Made by a program: the position numbers and the translations under genes
Notes under the pieces: generated by a model
Told to the model about the DNA's origin: nothing
Database searches by the model: none
Seen by the model: the letters and a program-made list of their open reading frames with translations, nothing else
Shown here: piece by piece, positions 7,090 through 10,701 of the stretch
Layout: each line of letters opens with the position of its first letter
Position numbering within the stretch: the first letter of the stretch is position 1
Source of the DNA: Clostridiales bacterium
GTDB lineage: Bacteria; Bacillota; Clostridia; Oscillospirales; Acutalibacteraceae
Length of the DNA stretch: 10,701 bases
Reading direction: 5' to 3'
Assembly: GCA_012511005.1 (NCBI GenBank)
Contig: JAAZGX010000007.1
Span: 1-10,701, forward strand

Positions 7090-8532
7090 ATGAAAAAAGT
7101 AAAGCTGTCGCTTAGCATTGTTTTGGTTTTTGCTATTTTAGCAACTGCTATGATAAGCCCCGCTTATGCTCTGTCATCTTATGATATGAGCGCTTCACAG
7201 TGGGACACATATTGGCAAGGCTATAAAAGTGACGGGAAAGCACTCTATATGGCGCCGGGAGGAAATGAGAGCGAGATGAACTTCGCTTGGCTCGGCAATA
7301 CTGAATGCGAAAACCCCACAGTATATGTTAAATCATCTCTTATAGGTTCTTATGACGAGTTTACAGGCATTAGCGTAAAAATAGACAATGATAACTACTC
7401 TTATCAGGTAACGGTTTATGGACTTCTGCCTAATAGAACATACATGTATTATTACAGTGCAAACGATTATACCTCGTCTGTAAATACCTTTAAGACAGGG
7501 AAGGCAGACGGTTTTAGTGCATTATTTGTTTCCGATGTTCACATAAGTGAGCAAACGGATAATCCCGACGGCGAAAGCGTTAAAGACACTTCATTTGCTT
7601 TTCACGAGATTTTCACACAGGCTTATAATAAAGACAACTATATGTCTCTTGTTATTTCCGCAGGAGACCAAGCTGACCACGGCTTGTTGTCAGAATATAT
7701 TGGTCTGTTCTCCTCGCCCTTAATGAAGAAAATTCCCTTTGCGGCTACATGCGGCAACCACGATAATAAAAACACAGTATATGCAAGTGTAATTAACAGC
7801 CCCAACAGATATAATAAAGGGCAAGCGATAGTTCCCGATAAAAATGGCGGCGACTATTATTTTGTTAAAGGCGATGTTCTTTTCCTTTTTATAAATTCTA
7901 ACTGGACCTCTGCAAATGACCATTACAATTTCGTAAAGCAAGCTGTGGAGGAAAATTCCGATGTTAAATGGCGCGTTGCTGTTATGCACCATGACCTTTA
8001 CGGCGGTCACCATGAGGGTAGAGAAGATGAAAACCGTCTTTTAAGGCTTATGTTCGTTCCTATTTTCGACGAGTTCTGCGTTGATATCGTTTTAACGGGT
8101 CACAGTCATGTTTACAGCCGCACTCATGTTATGTACGGCGGCAAAGTGTCAGAAGATATAAGAGGGCAAGGGCATGTTACAGACGCTGCGGGAACCGTTT
8201 ACATTACATCCGGCTCTACTGCAAGACCAAGGGGAAATGTAAGTGCCGGCAGTGACGCTTTAGCATATGACTTTATTTCAGAATATGATTATATCTATAA
8301 TATTATGGATTTCTCATATGATACGATTACAATAAATTCATATTCAAAGGACAACTTCTCGCCGTTTGAAGTATTCACGCTGGAGAAAACCTCAAATGAG
8401 GGCGGTCATCCCAACGAGGGGCACAACGATTTATATTTCATCGTCGGCAACATCGGCACTCTTGTAAGTTTCGTTCAAACGATAATCCATATATTCGAAA
8501 CTTTATTCGCCTCAATAGGAATTGAATTTTAG
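7090..8532 (+). CDS. Exported metallophosphoesterase, purple acid phosphatase-like
   Basis: A 480-residue protein with a signal peptide (MKKVK, hydrophobic core, probable cleavage after A-Y-A at residues 25-27). Residues about 50-140 resemble the fibronectin-like N-terminal domain of purple acid phosphatases, ending in the typical L-x-P-x-T-x-Y-x-Y-Y. The calcineurin-like catalytic domain has its five metal-binding blocks: D149-x-H151, G-D193, G-N223-H224-D225, H300-H301 and G-H338-x-H340. These bind a two-metal centre that hydrolyses phosphomonoesters or phosphodiesters; the substrate is not predictable. After a Gly/His/Asn-rich linker, residues 448-480 form a hydrophobic tail ending the protein, perhaps a membrane or surface anchor. 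It lies 64 bases after the GPH symporter gene with no terminator between them, so it is probably co-transcribed and may dephosphorylate a compound that the symporter imports. A strong terminator follows. Confidence 0.9.
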   Translation: MKKVKLSLSIVLVFAILATAMISPAYALSSYDMSASQWDTYWQGYKSDGKALYMAPGGNESEMNFAWLGNTECENPTVYVKSSLIGSYDEFTGISVKIDNDNYSYQVTVYGLLPNRTYMYYYSANDYTSSVNTFKTGKADGFSALFVSDVHISEQTDNPDGESVKDTSFAFHEIFTQAYNKDNYMSLVISAGDQADHGLLSEYIGLFSSPLMKKIPFAATCGNHDNKNTVYASVINSPNRYNKGQAIVPDKNGGDYYFVKGDVLFLFINSNWTSANDHYNFVKQAVEENSDVKWRVAVMHHDLYGGHHEGREDENRLLRLMFVPIFDEFCVDIVLTGHSHVYSRTHVMYGGKVSEDIRGQGHVTDAAGTVYITSGSTARPRGNVSAGSDALAYDFISEYDYIYNIMDFSYDTITINSYSKDNFSPFEVFTLEKTSNEGGHPNEGHNDLYFIVGNIGTLVSFVQTIIHIFETLFASIGIEF

Positions 8533-8538
8533 CAAAAC

Positions 8539-8580
8539 TTTGGCTCTCATCAAAAAAGATGAGAGCCAAATTATTTTATT
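8539..8580. terminator. Intrinsic terminator between the converging phosphoesterase and ZIP genes
   Basis: A perfect 13-bp stem (8539-8551 with 8558-8570) has a six-A loop (8552-8557) and is followed on the + strand by a T-rich tail, TTATTTTATTT. It begins 7 bases after the phosphoesterase stop. On the minus strand the same hairpin is followed by a short GTTTTGC tail, so it may also stop ZIP transcripts, less efficiently. Confidence 0.93.
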
Positions 8581-8583
8581 TGA

Positions 8584-9363
8584 TTAACCAAAAACAATGT
8601 CAAGAACCATCATAGCCACAAATCCGGCGCAAACCGCCATAACCCCTATGTTTGAATGCGCGTCGGTGTGTATGTCCGGTATTAATTCTTCTACTACAAC
8701 ATATATCATAGCCCCCGCCGCAAAGGAAAGCAGAAATGGAAGCACAGGCACGGCAATACTCGCAAATAAAATTGTTATAATTGATGCTATCGGCTCAACA
8801 ACACCCGTAAGAGTCCCTAATAAAAACGACTTCCATTTTGAAACTCCCAAACCTTTAAGCGGGAAGGATATTATAGCTCCTTCCGGAAAGTTTTGGAGTG
8901 CTATTCCTACGGATAATGCAAAAGCCGCCGAAAGAGGAATGCTCCCACTGTCACTTAGTAAAGACGCAAAAACAACTCCTACTGCCATACCCTCCGGAAT
9001 ATTATGCAGCGTAACGGCTATTAAAAGCATTGTAGATTTTTTTGCGTTCGAGTGTAAACCCTCTGCTTTCTCCGCATTTCTGTGAAGGTGCGGTATGAGT
9101 GAGTCCAATACAAGTAAAAATACCATGCCAAAAACAAAACCTACCGCGGCAGGAACCCACGAAATATAGCCTTCTTCTGCCGCCATCTCAATTGACGGTA
9201 AAAGGAGTGACCACACAGATGCCGCCATCATAACTCCGGAAGCAAAGCCTAACAATATCTTTTGGAAACGACCGCTTATTTCTTTTCTAAAAAACAAAAC
9301 CATCGCAGCGCCCGCTGTCGTTCCTATTAACGGTATTAATACGCCTATTACGACTTCTTTCAT
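8584..9363 (-). CDS. ZIP family divalent metal transporter (ZupT-like)
   Basis: A 259-residue membrane protein of the usual bacterial ZIP size with about eight membrane segments. The metal-transport helices carry HNIPEG at residues 120-125 and QNFPEG at 157-162, the two signature H/Q-N-x-P-E-G motifs whose polar residues line the metal site. A short loop with P-H-L-H at 91-94 precedes the first motif, and E224-E225 lies in a later helix. It imports zinc and possibly iron, manganese or other divalent cations into the cytoplasm. ATG 9363 follows AAGGAG (9371-9376) at 7 bases. It has its own promoter, divergent from trxA and containing a palindrome in the core, suggesting metal-responsive control. 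It ends against the shared hairpin terminator. Confidence 0.93.
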   Translation of the reverse strand: MKEVVIGVLIPLIGTTAGAAMVLFFRKEISGRFQKILLGFASGVMMAASVWSLLLPSIEMAAEEGYISWVPAAVGFVFGMVFLLVLDSLIPHLHRNAEKAEGLHSNAKKSTMLLIAVTLHNIPEGMAVGVVFASLLSDSGSIPLSAAFALSVGIALQNFPEGAIISFPLKGLGVSKWKSFLLGTLTGVVEPIASIITILFASIAVPVLPFLLSFAAGAMIYVVVEELIPDIHTDAHSNIGVMAVCAGFVAMMVLDIVFG

Positions 9364-9391
9364 TCTTTTACTCCTTATTTCAATTTACATA

Positions 9392-9420
9392 ACTATACAT
9401 AAATATGTATATAAGGTCAA
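9392..9420 (-). promoter_or_regulatory. Sigma-A type promoter for the ZIP transporter gene
   Basis: On the minus strand, TTGACC (9415-9420) and TATAGT (9392-9397) are exactly 17 bases apart. The expected start near 9385 gives a short leader before AAGGAG (9371-9376) and ATG 9363. Confidence 0.72.
9394..9411. promoter_or_regulatory. Candidate operator: 18-bp palindrome inside the ZIP promoter
   Basis: TATACATA and TATGTATA are perfect 8-base inverted arms around AA. The element fills the spacer between the ZIP -35 and -10 and overlaps most of the -10, where a bound repressor would block polymerase. It matches no consensus I can name with certainty. Its A/T richness raises the chance of coincidence. 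Confidence 0.45.
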
Positions 9421-9440
9421 GAATAATAAACGCTCCCTTT

Positions 9441-9455
9441 TGTAACTCAGTTACA
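9441..9455. promoter_or_regulatory. Candidate operator: 15-bp palindrome upstream of trxA
   Basis: TGTAACT and AGTTACA are perfect 7-base inverted arms around a single C. The 7-1-7 layout is that of Fur-family boxes, but the bases do not match the Fur, PerR or Zur consensus sequences I know. The right arm overlaps the proposed trxA -35, and the element lies 20 bases upstream of the ZIP -35, so it could serve either gene. Confidence 0.45.
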
Positions 9456-9481
9456 GATATTATGTAAAATATGTGTATAAT
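9451..9481 (+). promoter_or_regulatory. Promoter for trxA
   Basis: A perfect TATAAT -10 (9476-9481) is preceded by TGTG. The best -35 is TTACAG (9451-9456) at a long 19-base spacing, which would be compatible with an activator-assisted promoter. The -10 is convincing and the -35 uncertain. Confidence 0.6.
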
Positions 9482-9510
9482 TAATTAAAACAATGTAAAG
9501 GAGAATTCAA

Positions 9511-9819
9511 ATGTCAGTATTAACATTTAATAAAGATAATTTTTCACAAGAAGTTTTAGAATCCGATAAACCTGTCCTTGTCGATTTCTGGGCAAGTTGG
9601 TGCGGTCCTTGTAAAATGCTCGCTCCTATCCTTGACGAAGTGGCAAGTGAAGCACAGACTGCAAAAATTGGCAAAATCAATGTAGATGAGGAGCCGGAGC
9701 TTGCAAGGCAGTTTCGTGTAATGAGTATCCCTACTATGATTTTATTCAAGGACGGTCAGGCTGTTAAAACCTCCGTCGGCGTAAAACCTAAGAACGAAAT
9801 CCTTTCGATGCTTGATTAA
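9511..9819 (+). CDS. trxA: Thioredoxin
   Basis: A 102-residue cytoplasmic protein, the normal size for a single-domain thioredoxin. The redox site W-C-G-P-C is at residues 30-34 within VDFWASWCGPCKML, and the cis-proline opposite the site is P74 in SIPT. The rest follows the thioredoxin fold, including the ending F-K-D-G-Q then V-G-V-K-P-K. It reduces protein disulfides using electrons from a thioredoxin reductase that is not in this window. ATG 9511 follows AAAGGAG (9497-9503) at 7 bases. It has its own promoter, divergent from the ZIP gene, and is followed 19 bases later by a flavin disulfide reductase, so the two form a thiol-redox operon. Confidence 0.96.
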   Translation: MSVLTFNKDNFSQEVLESDKPVLVDFWASWCGPCKMLAPILDEVASEAQTAKIGKINVDEEPELARQFRVMSIPTMILFKDGQAVKTSVGVKPKNEILSMLD

Positions 9820-9838
9820 TAAAAGTAAGGTGAGTTTT

Positions 9839-10701
9839 GTGCAAAATAACAAAAAAGTACTTATTGTCGGCGGTGTCGCAGGCGGAGCTTCCGCGGCGGC
9901 ACGGCTTCGCCGTTTAGACGAAAAAGCGGAAATTATAATGTTTGAGAGAGGCGGGTATATTTCATTCGCTAATTGCGGTTTGCCTTATTATATAGGAAAT
10001 GAAATTACGGATAAATCATCCCTAACCTTACAAACGCCCAAAAGCTTTAACGCCCGCTTTAATATTGATGTCAGAATAAACAGTGAAGTTCTTTCAATTG
10101 ATACCCATAAAAAGGAGGTTGTGGTGCAAAACCACAACACGGGTGAAACATATCGTGAAAGCTACGGCAAGCTCGTGCTTTCTCCGGGGGCAGAGCCTTT
10201 CGTTCCTACTATTGACGGTATTAATTCTGATAAAGTCTTTACGCTTAGAAATATTCCCGACACATATAAAATAAAGGACTTTATCGAAAAAGAAAAGCCT
10301 CTGTCGGCGGCAGTTATAGGCGGCGGCTTTATAGGCATTGAAATGGCGGAAAACCTAAAAGCAAACGGTATAAAGGTTACGCTTATAGAAGCGGCAGAGC
10401 AAATTATCCCGCCTATTGATTATGATATGGCATGTGATGTCCATAGATATTTAGAGTCTAAGGGCATAGATTTACTTCTTAACAATACTGTGAAATCCAT
10501 TAAAGACGGCGATTGTCTTGAGCTGTCTCTTGAGGATGAAACGCTCTGTGTGGATATGCTTATAATGGCTATAGGCGTTAGACCGGACACAAAATTAGCA
10601 AAAGACGCGGGGCTGTCCTGTAACGAGCGCGGAGCTATTATAACAAATGAGCATATGCAGACGAGTAATGAACATATTTACGCCGTCGGCGACGCCGTAG
10701 A
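9839..10701 (+). CDS. CoA-disulfide reductase / NADH oxidase family flavoprotein, 3' end missing
   Basis: The frame runs from GTG 9839 through the right edge, with 287 complete codons visible. AAGGTGA (9827-9833) sits 5 bases before the GTG. Domains in order: FAD-binding V-G-G-V-A-G-G at residues 10-16; the single redox cysteine C46 in S-F-A-N-C-G-L-P-Y; L-S-P-G-A at 114-118; NAD(P)H-binding G-G-G-F-I-G-I-E at 161-168; A-I-G-V-R-P-D; and the second FAD contact Y-A-V-G-D-A at the edge. A single cysteine in SFxxCGLPY marks the CoA-disulfide/polysulfide reductase and NADH oxidase group, not classical two-cysteine disulfide reductases such as thioredoxin reductase. It probably reduces a low-molecular-weight disulfide, persulfide or oxygen with NAD(P)H. 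Many relatives carry a C-terminal rhodanese domain; whether this one does lies beyond the window. Clustering with trxA supports a role in thiol or oxidative stress. Confidence 0.9.
   Translation, partial: MQNNKKVLIVGGVAGGASAAARLRRLDEKAEIIMFERGGYISFANCGLPYYIGNEITDKSSLTLQTPKSFNARFNIDVRINSEVLSIDTHKKEVVVQNHNTGETYRESYGKLVLSPGAEPFVPTIDGINSDKVFTLRNIPDTYKIKDFIEKEKPLSAAVIGGGFIGIEMAENLKANGIKVTLIEAAEQIIPPIDYDMACDVHRYLESKGIDLLLNNTVKSIKDGDCLELSLEDETLCVDMLIMAIGVRPDTKLAKDAGLSCNERGAIITNEHMQTSNEHIYAVGDAV

Noticed and set aside
8597..9085. Long plus-strand open frame opposite the ZIP gene
   Set aside because: It is antisense to a gene with clear ZIP motifs; its translation shows no known pattern and it has no well-placed ribosome site.
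9441..9455. Assigning the 15-bp palindrome to Zur, PerR, CcpA or TnrA
   Set aside because: Half-site sequence or spacing disagrees with each consensus as I know it, so no regulator is named.
9507..9749. Minus-strand open frame opposite trxA
   Set aside because: Shadow of a certain thioredoxin gene on the other strand.
10111..10126. Internal AAAGGAGG followed by in-frame GTG codons inside the flavoprotein gene, a possible second start
   Set aside because: The bases encode a K-K-E-V-V-V strand expected in this fold, and an internal start would remove the FAD site and redox cysteine. Most likely a codon coincidence.

Overview
The window looks like a chromosomal segment of a low-to-moderate GC Firmicute, most likely an anaerobic gut-type member of the Clostridia (Oscillospiraceae-like). 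This is inferred from the strong Shine-Dalgarno sequences, sigma-A type promoters, frequent GTG starts, a BspA-type leucine-rich repeat lipoprotein, two GPH-type sugar symporters and a CoA-disulfide-reductase-like flavoprotein. It is not a database identification. Coding density is very high: ten genes, both edges cutting a gene, and no non-coding stretch over about 170 bases. I see no rRNA, tRNA, CRISPR array, insertion sequence or phage gene.

Region 1 (1-4634, + strand) is a tightly packed operon whose start lies left of the window. It holds the 3' part of a GH30-type glycoside hydrolase, a large GPH/MFS-type transporter (5 bases later), a BspA-like LRR lipoprotein (4-base ATGA overlap) and a TtcA-like PP-loop/Fe-S tRNA thiolation enzyme. 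The first three look like a glycan-handling set. The fourth is a tRNA modification gene that seems to ride along. It runs tail to tail into tcdA (- strand, 4631-5341), with both stop codons inside one TTAA; TcdA acts on tRNA position A37.

Region 2 (5342-5510) is a divergent promoter region with two good sigma-A promoters, one for tcdA and one for a second operon: a canonical GPH cation:sugar symporter (5511-7025) and an exported purple-acid-phosphatase-like metallophosphoesterase (7090-8532) with a hydrophobic C-terminal tail. A 13-bp perfect hairpin terminator (8539-8570) separates it from the convergent ZIP metal transporter gene (8584-9363, - strand).

Region 3 (9364-10701) is a second divergent promoter region, with a ZIP promoter on the minus strand and a thioredoxin promoter on the plus strand. 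Two different perfect-arm palindromes lie in it, one inside the ZIP core promoter and one on the trxA -35 region. trxA is followed 19 bases later by a CoA-disulfide-reductase/NADH-oxidase family flavoprotein that starts at GTG 9839 and runs off the right edge, giving a thiol-redox operon.

For four genes (3819, 5341, 5511, 7090) the longest reading frame starts too early, and Shine-Dalgarno placement supports an internal start; those starts are used here. I found no clearly new molecular system. The most interesting parts are the palindromes of the zip/trxA promoter, the symporter-phosphatase operon and the divergent GH30 operon.
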